From Echinicola arenosa (GTDB lineage Bacteria > Bacteroidota > Bacteroidia > Cytophagales > Cyclobacteriaceae): a stretch of DNA of 64,000 nt. The position numbers and the translations under genes were made by a program. The stretch lies in assembly GCF_014841125.1 (NCBI RefSeq), contig NZ_JACYTQ010000004.1:124001-188000 (forward strand), read 5' to 3'. A model generated the notes under the pieces. It was not told the origin of the DNA. It saw nothing but the letters and a program-made list of their open reading frames with translations, and made no database searches. Below are positions 1 through 7,787 of this stretch, piece by piece. Positions within the stretch are counted from its first letter, which is position 1. Every line of letters begins with the position of its first letter.

Positions 1-827
1 TGTTCAATATCCCTTATAAGGACATCCTGCCCCTGTTTCAGGGAGAACTGGATCATCCCAATGGACGAATGGCCATGCTATTTCTCCAAGGTCTTGGCGG
101 TGGACTGGCTTTTCTTTTAGCTGGATATATTTTTTCCAGGTTTGTAGAAAAAGCAAGTCTCGGATGGGAACAACAGTTTAACCGCGTAAAGTTCAATAGT
201 TTATTGCTGATTTTTCCATTGCTGTTTGGATTTATTTTGTTTGACTCAGCGATAGTGGAGTGGAACATGAATGTCGATTTTCCAGCATTTATGCAAGGAT
301 TCGAGGATTTTGCCCGGGAAATGGAGGACCAAGCCATGGCACTGACCAAGTACCTTACTGATTTCGAAACACCTGGGGAGTTTATTTTGGGCTTGCTCGT
401 TATTGGTGTTTTTGCTGGTATTGGTGAAGAATATCTGTTTAGGGGGATTGTACAGCCCAAGTTCCACCTATATACTGGAAGTGCACATTGGGGAGTGTGG
501 ATTGCTGCTTTTGTCTTTTCTGCAATCCACTTTCAGTTTTATGGTTTCTTTCCTAGGATGCTTTTAGGGGCGTTGTTTGGCTATTTATACCTGTATTCAG
601 GAAGCTTAGTTTATCCGATGTTGGGACATGTTCTGAATAATTCCTTTACTTTAGTGATGGTGTACTTGAACAAGCTAGGAATGGTAGAGTTTGATATTGA
701 AGAGGCAGATGGGTTTTCTTGGTATGCGGTGCTGTTGGGTTTAGTAATATTTGTATTCTGTATGCGTGTTTTTATTTCCCAAAACAGCAATACCCCTCCT
801 GATGGAAAAGTGGCAGAAAGTATTTGA
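1..827 (+). CDS. CPBP family intramembrane metalloprotease (5' truncated by window)
   Basis: The reading frame is open from base 3 with no stop before the window edge, so the N-terminus lies outside; about 274 residues are visible. Several hydrophobic segments are seen. The CPBP (CAAX protease and bacteriocin-processing, Abi) signature is clear: EEYLFRG near the middle supplies the paired glutamates and the arginine, followed by a histidine-bearing helix (FSAIHFQF) and a late GHVLNN motif. The family consists of membrane-embedded proteases that cleave within or near the bilayer; the substrate cannot be told from sequence. The next gene starts inside the last 26 bases, so translation is probably coupled. 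An internal ATG at 69 exists, but the open upstream frame (FNIPYKDILPLFQGELDHPN) looks coding, so it is unlikely to be the true start. Confidence 0.88.
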   Translation, partial: FNIPYKDILPLFQGELDHPNGRMAMLFLQGLGGGLAFLLAGYIFSRFVEKASLGWEQQFNRVKFNSLLLIFPLLFGFILFDSAIVEWNMNVDFPAFMQGFEDFAREMEDQAMALTKYLTDFETPGEFILGLLVIGVFAGIGEEYLFRGIVQPKFHLYTGSAHWGVWIAAFVFSAIHFQFYGFFPRMLLGALFGYLYLYSGSLVYPMLGHVLNNSFTLVMVYLNKLGMVEFDIEEADGFSWYAVLLGLVIFVFCMRVFISQNSNTPPDGKVAESI

Positions 828-1008
828 GTCAGCTATACTTATCCGGGCTGAGATTGTCAAGGGAGTTTTGCTGGAGCATGATATTACCGCCATTGTGCTC
901 AATAAAAAAGAATCAGTTTATCAACTTCATGGAAGTTATCACGTGATGGTTACTTCTGAAAATGCCTTGGAGGCAGTTAATATTATCAAGAATGAGATAT
1001 CGTTTTAA
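802..1008 (+). CDS. Small DUF2007-like protein
   Basis: A 68-residue soluble protein, starting at the ATG at 802 (MEKWQKVFESAIL). The layout resembles the DUF2007 'putative prokaryotic signal transducing' family: a short alpha/beta fold in which a segment like RAEIVKGVLLEHDITAIVLN is followed by a YHVMV strand and a helix that ends the protein. No biochemical function is established for the family. It overlaps the 3' end of the CPBP gene by 26 bases and its own last 17 bases overlap the start of cdsA, so the three are very likely one transcript. A longer in-frame start at 751 would only add residues encoded inside the CPBP gene and is less likely. Confidence 0.72.
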   Translation: MEKWQKVFESAILIRAEIVKGVLLEHDITAIVLNKKESVYQLHGSYHVMVTSENALEAVNIIKNEISF

Positions 1009-1831
1009 TATATCCAACTACAGTGAGCTGGCACAGCGGATCATTACTGCATTGATTGGAGCGGGGGGAATTGTAGCTGGATGTGTCTATAGTGAGTGGA
1101 CCTATTTTGTGATCTTTGGAGCCATTTTAGGATTTTCACAAATGGAATTTTATAAGCTTTCGGGACTGGATGGGATGTTGCCTTTGAAGAGTTTTGGTAC
1201 ATTCTTGGGCTTATTGATCTTTATTATGTCCTTTTTGGTGGAGATGCAACACATGGCGGACAAATACTACTTTCTGATATTCCCCATGGTCTCCTTGATC
1301 TTTTTTATCAAACTTTATAGGAGATCGGATAAGAAACCTTTTACCGGGATTGCCTATACTTTCTTGGGGATCTTCTATGTGGCAGTACCATTTTCTTTGT
1401 TAAATATGGCTGCTTTTTCCGTGGATGGAAGCTTTCATTATGAAATCATAGTTGGGTCATTATTTATTTTGTGGGCAAGTGATAGTGGAGCGTATTTTGC
1501 TGGAACAAAATTCGGTAAGACGAAGTTGTTTGAGAGAGTGTCTCCCAAGAAGTCTTGGGAAGGAAGCTTAGGTGGGGCGGCCACGGCTATTGTCACGGCT
1601 TATATATTGAGCAGGTATTTTATGGTCATTCCCGAATGGAAATGGTTTTGCATTGGAGGAATCATCATTATAGCGGGAACATATGGAGATCTGATTGAGT
1701 CTTTATTTAAGCGAAGTATCGCAATTAAAGATTCTGGGAAAGGACTTCCTGGACATGGTGGATTTATGGATCGATTTGACGGATTGTTATTATCGGCCCC
1801 ATTTATAGCTGCCTTTTTGAAAATATTTTAA
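992..1831 (+). CDS. cdsA: Phosphatidate cytidylyltransferase
   Basis: Makes CDP-diacylglycerol from phosphatidate and CTP, the branch point of phospholipid synthesis, in the inner membrane. The 279-residue protein has about eight hydrophobic segments and, near the C-terminus, the full CDS signature: SLFKRS, then IKDSGKGLPGHGG, then MDRFD, with the conserved aspartates and glycines all present. I placed the start at the ATG at 992 (MRYRFNISNYSELAQR), which overlaps the small upstream gene; an ATG at 962 is in frame but would add residues not typical of the family. The length is normal. psd, for phosphatidylethanolamine synthesis, lies 1.5 kb downstream, but no phosphatidylserine synthase gene is seen in the window. 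Confidence 0.93.
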   Translation: MRYRFNISNYSELAQRIITALIGAGGIVAGCVYSEWTYFVIFGAILGFSQMEFYKLSGLDGMLPLKSFGTFLGLLIFIMSFLVEMQHMADKYYFLIFPMVSLIFFIKLYRRSDKKPFTGIAYTFLGIFYVAVPFSLLNMAAFSVDGSFHYEIIVGSLFILWASDSGAYFAGTKFGKTKLFERVSPKKSWEGSLGGAATAIVTAYILSRYFMVIPEWKWFCIGGIIIIAGTYGDLIESLFKRSIAIKDSGKGLPGHGGFMDRFDGLLLSAPFIAAFLKIF

Positions 1832-1841
1832 AAAAGGTGTA

Positions 1842-1868
1842 TTGATATTGAAATAGTGTCTAATATTG
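1842..1868 (+). promoter_or_regulatory. Possible promoter of glutamate dehydrogenase gene
   Basis: TAATATTG at 1861-1868 is one mismatch from the Bacteroidota -7 consensus TAnnTTTG. A TTG at 1842-1844 sits about 16 bases upstream as a possible -33 element. The start codon follows at 1906, leaving a leader of roughly 30 bases. This is motif matching only. Confidence 0.3.
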
Positions 1869-1905
1869 CATCATAATTAAGTCTCTAAAAAAACCAAACC
1901 CAATT

Positions 1906-3183
1906 ATGGCTTACATTGAACCGGCTCCTATAAAGGATAAAGAAAATCCACTGGAGTCAATGATGGAGAGGTTTAACATTGCAGCAGAAAAACTGGGCCT
2001 TTCAGAAGAGGTTTACAGTGTGCTCAAAAACCCCGCAAAACAAGTTATTGTTTCATTGCCGATCACCATGGATAATGGCAAGATCAAAGTGTTTGAAGGG
2101 ATCAGGGTGATCCATTCAAACATTCTGGGGCCTGCTAAAGGCGGTATTCGATTTGCTCCAGATGTGCATATTGACGAAGTAAGGGCCTTGGCGGCTTGGA
2201 TGACTTGGAAATGTGCGGTGGTAGATATCCCCTATGGTGGTGGTAAAGGTGGTGTAAGGTGTAATCCTAGGGAAATGTCTCCCGGAGAGATCGAACGTTT
2301 GGTTAGGGCCTATACCTTGGCGATGATTGATGTGTTTGGTCCAGATAAGGACATTCCGGCTCCTGATATGGGAACTGGTCCAAGAGAAATGGCCTGGTTG
2401 ATGGATGAATACTCCAAGGCCAGTGGCACCACTGTCAATGCAGTGGTAACCGGCAAGCCTTTGGTATTGGGAGGTTCTTTGGGTCGAACAGAAGCCACCG
2501 GTAGAGGTGTAATGGTCTCCGCGTTGGCAGCTATGGAAAAATTAAAGATCAATCCTTTTCAGGCCACTTGTGCGGTACAGGGTTTTGGAAATGTAGGTTC
2601 TTGGGCGGCTCTGTTGTTGGAAGAAAGAGGACTGAAAGTAGTTTCTGTTTCTGATATTTCCGGAGCTTATTATAACAGCAACGGAATCAATATTCAGGAA
2701 GCTATCAATTATAGAAATGGTAACCTTGGGACTTTGGAAGGGTTTAAAGGAGCTGAAAAGCTTTCTGATCCAGCTGAATTGCTAGAGCTTGAGGTGGATG
2801 TATTGGTGCCAGCTGCGGTGGAGGATGTGATTACCAAGAAAAATGTGGACAATATCAAAGCCAAATTGATAGTGGAAGGTGCCAACGGGCCTACCTCTTT
2901 CAATGCAGACAAGATTATCAATGAAAAAGGCATCATGGTCGTACCGGATATCTTGGCCAATGCAGGTGGAGTTACGGTTTCCTATTTTGAATGGGTGCAG
3001 AATAGACTTGGCTATAAATGGACTGCTGAAAGGGTCAATAGACGTTCCGACCGAATCATGAAAGAGGCTTTTGACCATGTTTATAAGGCGTCTGTCAAAT
3101 ATGATGTGCCTATGCGGATTGCAGCTTATATCGTTGCGATTGACAAAGTAGCACAAACCTATCAATTCCGTGGAGGCTTCTGA
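1906..3183 (+). CDS. gdhA: Glutamate dehydrogenase (Glu/Leu/Phe/Val dehydrogenase family)
   Basis: Interconverts glutamate with 2-oxoglutarate and ammonia in the cytoplasm. The 425-residue length is that of the hexameric catabolic-type (GdhA/GudB/RocG) enzymes. The substrate-binding motif GGGKGGVRCNP with the catalytic lysine is present, as is PAPDMGTGPREMAW with the catalytic aspartate. The Rossmann fingerprint GFGNVGSW follows in the C-terminal dinucleotide domain, and ILANAGGVTVSYFEW matches the family C-terminal core. NAD versus NADP preference cannot be settled by eye. It is separated from cdsA by 74 bases that may carry its own promoter and probably is transcribed alone. Confidence 0.93.
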   Translation: MAYIEPAPIKDKENPLESMMERFNIAAEKLGLSEEVYSVLKNPAKQVIVSLPITMDNGKIKVFEGIRVIHSNILGPAKGGIRFAPDVHIDEVRALAAWMTWKCAVVDIPYGGGKGGVRCNPREMSPGEIERLVRAYTLAMIDVFGPDKDIPAPDMGTGPREMAWLMDEYSKASGTTVNAVVTGKPLVLGGSLGRTEATGRGVMVSALAAMEKLKINPFQATCAVQGFGNVGSWAALLLEERGLKVVSVSDISGAYYNSNGINIQEAINYRNGNLGTLEGFKGAEKLSDPAELLELEVDVLVPAAVEDVITKKNVDNIKAKLIVEGANGPTSFNADKIINEKGIMVVPDILANAGGVTVSYFEWVQNRLGYKWTAERVNRRSDRIMKEAFDHVYKASVKYDVPMRIAAYIVAIDKVAQTYQFRGGF

Positions 3184-3279
3184 TAGAAGAAAAGTTTGAA
3201 AACATTATTATATTGAGGAGGTAGATAAGAGAAGAAAATTCAATTTGAAAGTAAATCTCCAAAATTGAGTATTTATCCT

Positions 3280-3287
3280 TAAATTTG
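3280..3287 (+). promoter_or_regulatory. -7 promoter element of psd
   Basis: TAAATTTG is an exact match to the Bacteroidota TAnnTTTG -7 element. It sits 18 bases before the psd start codon, implying a very short leader. No well-spaced -33 TTTG is obvious; a TTG at 3265-3267 is closer than usual. Confidence 0.42.
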
Positions 3288-3305
3288 CCTCCTTAATTTT
3301 AAAAT

Positions 3306-3968
3306 ATGACCATACACAAAGAAGGAAGAAAACTATTATTCTGGATGCTGGTGATCCTTACCGGGGTCAATATAGCCGCGCATCAGATTTTGCCAGGACA
3401 AGAACTTGTCCTGAACCTCATTCTATTGGCCAGTATTATCATTTATTTGCTGGTTTTGCAGTTCTTTAGAAATCCCAACATTGCTTTGCCGGATGATGAA
3501 AGTCTGGTTTATGCACCTGCAGATGGTAAAGTGGTGGTTATTGAAGAAGCAGTGGAAGAAGAGTTTTTGCATGAGAAAAGAAAGCAAATTTCCATCTTTA
3601 TGTCTCCGGTCAATGTCCATGTGAACAGATCCCCGATCAGTGGTATTGTGGAGTATTTCAAATACCATCCCGGAAAATATATGGTGGCTTGGCATCCAAA
3701 GGCCAGCTATGAGAATGAAAGGACAACCATGGTGATCAAGCATGCAAAAAGCGATGTGAAGCTATTGGTGAGGCAGATTGCTGGTGCCGTAGCCAGAAGG
3801 ATCAAATATTACGTTAAAGAAGGAGAGCCTCTGGTGCAAGGTGGTGAGTTTGGTTTTATCAAGTTTGGCTCGAGGGTGGATGTTTTTGTCCCCTTGGATG
3901 CAGAGATACTGGTAAATATTGATGATACGACCAAAGGTGGTGTGACCCCTCTGGCACGATTAAAGTAA
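3306..3968 (+). CDS. psd: Phosphatidylserine decarboxylase family protein
   Basis: Makes phosphatidylethanolamine from phosphatidylserine at the inner membrane. At 220 residues it is the short (archaeal-type/PSD-II-like) form. There are two hydrophobic segments near residues 10-27 and 35-52, then the decarboxylase domain. The self-cleavage site that creates the pyruvoyl group is visible as FGFIKFGSRVDVFVP, cleavage expected between Gly188 and Ser189. The conserved PVNVHVNRSP segment lies at residues 101-110. It is followed at once by a strong hairpin terminator, so it ends the transcript. The neighbouring cdsA supplies the same pathway upstream. Confidence 0.92.
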   Translation: MTIHKEGRKLLFWMLVILTGVNIAAHQILPGQELVLNLILLASIIIYLLVLQFFRNPNIALPDDESLVYAPADGKVVVIEEAVEEEFLHEKRKQISIFMSPVNVHVNRSPISGIVEYFKYHPGKYMVAWHPKASYENERTTMVIKHAKSDVKLLVRQIAGAVARRIKYYVKEGEPLVQGGEFGFIKFGSRVDVFVPLDAEILVNIDDTTKGGVTPLARLK

Positions 3969-3985
3969 AAAGTAGAGCAAGTATT

Positions 3986-4018
3986 AAGGCTATCCGCCAT
4001 GGCGGATAGCCTTTTTTG
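3986..4018 (+). terminator. Rho-independent terminator after psd
   Basis: A near-perfect palindrome (AAGGCTATCCGCC, AT, GGCGGATAGCCTT at 3986-4013) is followed by a run of T on the + strand. On the minus strand there is no T run, so it mainly serves psd rather than the convergent gene at 4039. Confidence 0.85.
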
Positions 4019-4038
4019 TTTTTAAACAAACTGATGGT

Positions 4039-4479
4039 TTATTGGCCGCCCAGCGTATATCGTAATCCGAAATTTCCCCGCAGCGCTAGCATTTCATGTC
4101 CGTACATTGGAGTGGCTTCCAGCATAACTGAGAATTTGCGATTATTTTGGATCGGCTTGATAGCTAATAGTAAGGGAATTCCAGCACGAATGCCTTCAAC
4201 GTATTCATAATAGCCAAGCATTAGCCCCCCTGAGATATTGACCCAATCAGACTTTTGAAAATTGTATTGCCCCAATGCCTCAAAACCGAAGCTATTGATC
4301 AAGTAGTCGCCTGCAAATAGGCGGCCTTCTCCAAAAAACTTTTTCTCAGGGTTGCTGCCAATCCCTATTTGGGTAAAAGTTCCATTGGTATAAAGTCCTG
4401 CTGTTACTTGCGCATTGGCCAGTTGGCTGGTGAAAAATAGAAATCCTAAAAGGATGAAACTTAATTTTAAATAGTACAT
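4039..4479 (-). CDS. Secreted outer-membrane-like hypothetical protein
   Basis: A 146-residue protein with a clean Sec signal peptide (MYYLKLSFILLGFLFFTSQL, cleavage after ANA-Q near residue 23). The mature part has alternating aromatic/hydrophobic residues and glycine-rich turns (GLYTNGTFTQIGIG, GRLFAGDYLINSFG, GGLMLGYYEYVEG, FGLRYTLGG) as expected of a small beta-barrel, and it ends in a strand-like segment. I do not recognise a named family. A minus-strand promoter-like element lies 28 bases upstream. It is convergent with psd. Confidence 0.7.
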   Translation of the reverse strand: MYYLKLSFILLGFLFFTSQLANAQVTAGLYTNGTFTQIGIGSNPEKKFFGEGRLFAGDYLINSFGFEALGQYNFQKSDWVNISGGLMLGYYEYVEGIRAGIPLLLAIKPIQNNRKFSVMLEATPMYGHEMLALRGNFGLRYTLGGQ

Positions 4480-4506
4480 AATATTTGTGGTTGTTAAAAT
4501 ATATTA

Positions 4507-4514
4507 CAAACCTA
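4507..4514 (-). promoter_or_regulatory. -7 element of the 4039-4479 gene
   Basis: Read on the minus strand this is TAGGTTTG, an exact TAnnTTTG match, 28 bases upstream of the start codon. No clear -33 partner. Confidence 0.38.
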
Positions 4515-4553
4515 TTAAAAGAATAGTTAACCTAAAAAAGAATATTAGAAATT

Positions 4554-5948
4554 TCATTTTTTGGTTAACTTAAAAACACCGTCAGATGTTTCGCGGTATA
4601 GGTCAGCTAGAGCTGGAATATGTTTCGTCAATTCCTTGAAAGTACCTTCTTGATCATAAATGACTTCCGGCCTTTCTTTTTGGAAGTCCAAATACACTTC
4701 AATCATCTTTTCATGGCTGGAAAAATTGGTCAATACCCTTTTAGAAAGTCTATAGTTAAGAAAAGGGCTTGCGATTTGGGTGTTTTGGTAAGCACTGATT
4801 TCGTCACCCAATACAAGAATCTTTTTTCCTTCAGCAGGGGTTGGTTTCTTTAAGGTGTAATTCCAGCTTTTTTCGGGTTGGATTTTATAGATAGCCCAAC
4901 TGTACCCCACCGCTGGAACAAGGATAAGGAAAGAATAAAGTAAGATGTTAAGTTGCCTCTTGTTAATGAGGTAAATAAAGATTTGGGCAATAAAATAGGT
5001 CAAGCCCGGTAATATGACGACCATCTGATAGGGAGTTCTTCTATTGGCAATAAAAATCGACAGTAAGGCAAAAATTGAAAAAAGAATCATCAATTGTTTT
5101 TGCTTTTGCTGGTTTACGGTAATGTTTGTCGTGACGGTGCCGATAAGATACCCTATGACCGAAAACAGGATGGGAGCAGCGATTAATGCGGCTAAATCCA
5201 GGTAAGTGACATGGGGGTAGCTGGCCGTAATTCTTGTGGCTAATACAAATTCCGTAATAAATTCCTGCAGTCCCCCGATCCAAAAGAAATAAATACAGCA
5301 AAGAATTAATGGCTGAAAATAGCCCACCAATGAAAGCACCAGCTGGCTAAATGTAAAACCGCTGACGGAGATGCCTGCCACAATCATAAATGGAAGAAAA
5401 ACAATCAACGGAAAGTGGAAGCATGCAGCTATACCTCCAAATATTCCTACCAGTAGAACAGATTCTGTGTTTTCCTTATTGATCAATGTTTGGGAAAAGA
5501 GCTGTCCCAAAGCCAAAATAATAAAGGTAGTACCCATCAATGCAGGAGATAGCGTGAGCAGATCAAAAGAAAAATGGAATAAGATGATCATGACCATTGC
5601 TGGAAGATAGGTATAGTCATCATAAGCCTTATAGGCGATAAAGAGCCTATTGATATAGGTGACCTGGAATAAAATAATGAGCGCAGCCAAGACCTTGTAC
5701 GTCCACCATGACCTTCCTACGGCCAGATCTATTAACCAATAGATATATGCAGACAAGGGGCCAATATCGTCTACCACATCCAGATACAGAAAATAGCCCG
5801 AGCTAAGCCTTTCTCCTACCAGCATCCATGATAGCTCGGGAGTTAGCAAGGGAATATCCATCAACAAATAAGGTAGACTTAAAACAGAGAAAAGAAGGAT
5901 GATACCTATAATTCTAAATGGGTCATTTATTCTGAAAAAACTTAGCAA
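4554..5948 (-). CDS. Polytopic membrane protein, DUF6427/glycosyltransferase-39-like
   Basis: A 464-residue inner-membrane protein with about ten to twelve hydrophobic helices over residues 10-360 and a soluble C-terminal domain of about 100 residues (from about KILVLGDEISAYQ). The N-terminus (MLSFFRINDPFRIIG) and the helix layout recall Bacteroidota DUF6427 membrane proteins. A periplasmic loop after the first helix (LTPELSWMLVGERLSSG...DVVDDIGPLSAY) recalls the loop of GT39/ArnT-type transferases, where acidic residues are catalytic. Neither assignment is certain, and the substrate is unknown. It is divergent from rbfA with 93 bases between. Confidence 0.62.
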   Translation of the reverse strand: MLSFFRINDPFRIIGIILLFSVLSLPYLLMDIPLLTPELSWMLVGERLSSGYFLYLDVVDDIGPLSAYIYWLIDLAVGRSWWTYKVLAALIILFQVTYINRLFIAYKAYDDYTYLPAMVMIILFHFSFDLLTLSPALMGTTFIILALGQLFSQTLINKENTESVLLVGIFGGIAACFHFPLIVFLPFMIVAGISVSGFTFSQLVLSLVGYFQPLILCCIYFFWIGGLQEFITEFVLATRITASYPHVTYLDLAALIAAPILFSVIGYLIGTVTTNITVNQQKQKQLMILFSIFALLSIFIANRRTPYQMVVILPGLTYFIAQIFIYLINKRQLNILLYSFLILVPAVGYSWAIYKIQPEKSWNYTLKKPTPAEGKKILVLGDEISAYQNTQIASPFLNYRLSKRVLTNFSSHEKMIEVYLDFQKERPEVIYDQEGTFKELTKHIPALADLYRETSDGVFKLTKK

Positions 5949-6015
5949 GGGAATTATCTCATTGAAGGTTTCGTATTCTAAACGTACGAAATTAAAGGTT
6001 AGTCATTTAAATCAC

Positions 6016-6023
6016 TAAATTTG
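6016..6023 (+). promoter_or_regulatory. -7 promoter element of rbfA
   Basis: TAAATTTG exactly matches TAnnTTTG and lies 18 bases before the rbfA start, the same distance as the psd element. No convincing -33 TTG is seen. Confidence 0.42.
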
Positions 6024-6041
6024 TACGGATAATTATTTAAT

Positions 6042-6422
6042 ATGGAAAGCAAGAGACAACAAAAGTATTCAAAGTTAATTCAAAAAGAAATTGGTGAGAT
6101 CTTCCAGCGGGAGTCTAAGCCCTTGGTAGGAAATGCGATGGTGACAGTGACTAGGGTTTTGATGAGCCCAGACCTGGGAGTGGCCAAAGTATATCTAAGC
6201 TTTTTATTGGCCAACAATAAAGAAATGTTGGAGAATATTGATTCCCATAAAAAGGAAATTAGAAGACATTTGGGAAACAGGATTGGGAAATCCGTTCGGG
6301 TAGTGCCGGAATTGATTTTTTATCCAGATGACTCTTCTGCATATGCCCAGTATATGGACAAGGTTATAGGTGATCTACATATTCCTGAAGCACCAGAAGA
6401 GGAGGATGAAGACGAGGATTGA
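6042..6422 (+). CDS. rbfA: 30S ribosome-binding factor RbfA
   Basis: A small KH-like protein that binds immature 30S subunits and helps process the 16S rRNA 5' end, in the cytoplasm. The 126-residue length and sequence fit the family: an N-terminal helix (RQQKYSKLIQKEIGEIFQRE), the central VTVTRVLMSPDLGVAKVYLSF strand region, and RRHLGNRIGKSVRVVPELIFYPDDS near the C-terminus. It ends in a strongly acidic tail (PEEEDEDED). The next gene, an FtsX-type permease, follows after 79 bases in the same direction. Confidence 0.94.
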   Translation: MESKRQQKYSKLIQKEIGEIFQRESKPLVGNAMVTVTRVLMSPDLGVAKVYLSFLLANNKEMLENIDSHKKEIRRHLGNRIGKSVRVVPELIFYPDDSSAYAQYMDKVIGDLHIPEAPEEEDEDED

Positions 6423-6501
6423 TTTTTCGAAAAAATGATTACCTTTTAAGATCATTTTAGAAAATGAAAAAATAATTGTCTGTTTTAGATCAACCAATTC
6501 A

Positions 6502-7725
6502 GTGAACCTATCCTTTTTTATTGCATCCCGGTATTTTCGAAGCAAAAAGAAAAGAAACTTTATCAATGTTCTTTCATGGATTGCCATGGTAGGAGTGGCA
6601 GTAGGTACTACTGCTTTGATCGTGGTGCTTTCTGTTTTTAATGGATTGGAAGATTTGATCAGGGGGCTTTATGGTTCCTTTGATGCGGACTTGAAGATTG
6701 AAGCCGGTTTGGGCAAGTCATTTGAAGCGAGTGAAGGCTGGTTAGATAGTCTCAGTAATGTAGAAGGGGTAGCTGTTTTGACAGAAGTAGTGGAAGACAA
6801 TGCGTTGCTCAAATATGGCGATGACCAGATCATCGTTACCATGAAGGGGGTGACCGATAATTTTTTGGATGACCATCGCTTTAGCACCGGGAATTTAATC
6901 GGAGATAAAACTTTAGGGACTGATTTGGTGCCGAAGGCTATTGTGGGCCGAGGTGTTGGTTATTTTTTAGGCATAGATCCAAAAAACGAATTTGAAAAAT
7001 TAAGGGTGTATTACCCTAAGGCTCCACGGGCAGGTACATTAGACCCAAGGCAGATGTACAATTCTGGCATTTTGGGATTTGGAAGCTTTTACAGCGTCGA
7101 GAAGAAGTTTGATGACAATTATGTAGTGGTTCCCTTGTCTTTTGCCGTGGATGTGATGGATTATGGGGATAAGAGAACTTCTTTGGAAGTTATGGTAAGT
7201 GAAGGTCAGGATGTGGAAAAAGTAAAAGGTAGATTGAGGGCGATTCTGGGAGATGCTTTTACCATAAAAAACAAAGACGAGCAACATGCCGGCTTGATCA
7301 GGGCCATTAGAATAGAAAAGTTATTTGTTTTCATCACGCTTACTTTTATCCTAGCAGTAGCTTCCTTTAATATTTTCTTTTCACTGAGTATGTTGGCCAT
7401 TGAAAAGAAAAAAGATATCGCGGTCATGTTGGCGATGGGGGCTACTGAAAAACTTATTCGTTCCATTTATGTCAAACAAGGAGCGATCATTGCATTTTCT
7501 GGTGCCTTGATTGGCTTGGTATTAGGCTACCTTTTGTGCTGGCTGCAGCAGAGTTTTGGCTTAGTTTCTTTAGGCGTAAGTTCTTCTGTGGTCAACAGCT
7601 ATCCAGTTGAAATCATTTGGACGGACTTTGTCTGGACGAGCTTGAGTGTACTTATGATTACTTTTTTAGCTTCCTATAGGCCTGCTACTATTGCTACAAA
7701 AGTCAATACCATAGAGCATTTATAA
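6502..7725 (+). CDS. FtsX-family ABC permease (LolC/LolE type)
   Basis: A 407-residue inner-membrane permease. It has an N-terminal helix near residues 25-50 (WIAMVGVAVGTTALIVVLSVFNG), a large extracytoplasmic MacB_PCD-like domain of about 220 residues, and three C-terminal helices of the FtsX domain. This is the LolC/E layout, whose members extract lipoproteins from the inner membrane with a LolD ATPase; no ATPase gene is adjacent. The start is GTG at 6502: the N-terminal SFFIASRYFRSKKKRNFINVL motif is typical of the family, and the first in-frame ATG would cut into the first helix. It is followed by a hairpin terminator. Confidence 0.88.
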   Translation: MNLSFFIASRYFRSKKKRNFINVLSWIAMVGVAVGTTALIVVLSVFNGLEDLIRGLYGSFDADLKIEAGLGKSFEASEGWLDSLSNVEGVAVLTEVVEDNALLKYGDDQIIVTMKGVTDNFLDDHRFSTGNLIGDKTLGTDLVPKAIVGRGVGYFLGIDPKNEFEKLRVYYPKAPRAGTLDPRQMYNSGILGFGSFYSVEKKFDDNYVVVPLSFAVDVMDYGDKRTSLEVMVSEGQDVEKVKGRLRAILGDAFTIKNKDEQHAGLIRAIRIEKLFVFITLTFILAVASFNIFFSLSMLAIEKKKDIAVMLAMGATEKLIRSIYVKQGAIIAFSGALIGLVLGYLLCWLQQSFGLVSLGVSSSVVNSYPVEIIWTDFVWTSLSVLMITFLASYRPATIATKVNTIEHL

Positions 7726-7726
7726 A

Positions 7727-7769
7727 ATAAGGCCAGATAAAATGTCTAGGATTTTACCTGGCCTTTATT
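7727..7769 (+). terminator. Terminator after the LolC/E-like permease
   Basis: Inverted repeat AATAAGGCCAGATAAAAT ... ATTTTACCTGGCCTTTATT with one mismatch and a short loop. It lies between two convergent genes and can serve both. Confidence 0.7.
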
Positions 7770-7787
7770 GATGCTTTTTGTTAGTGC

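Noticed and set aside
53-467. Long open frames on the minus strand opposite the CPBP protease
   Set aside because: They lack signal, domain or ribosome-site support and mirror a clearly coding frame on the other strand.
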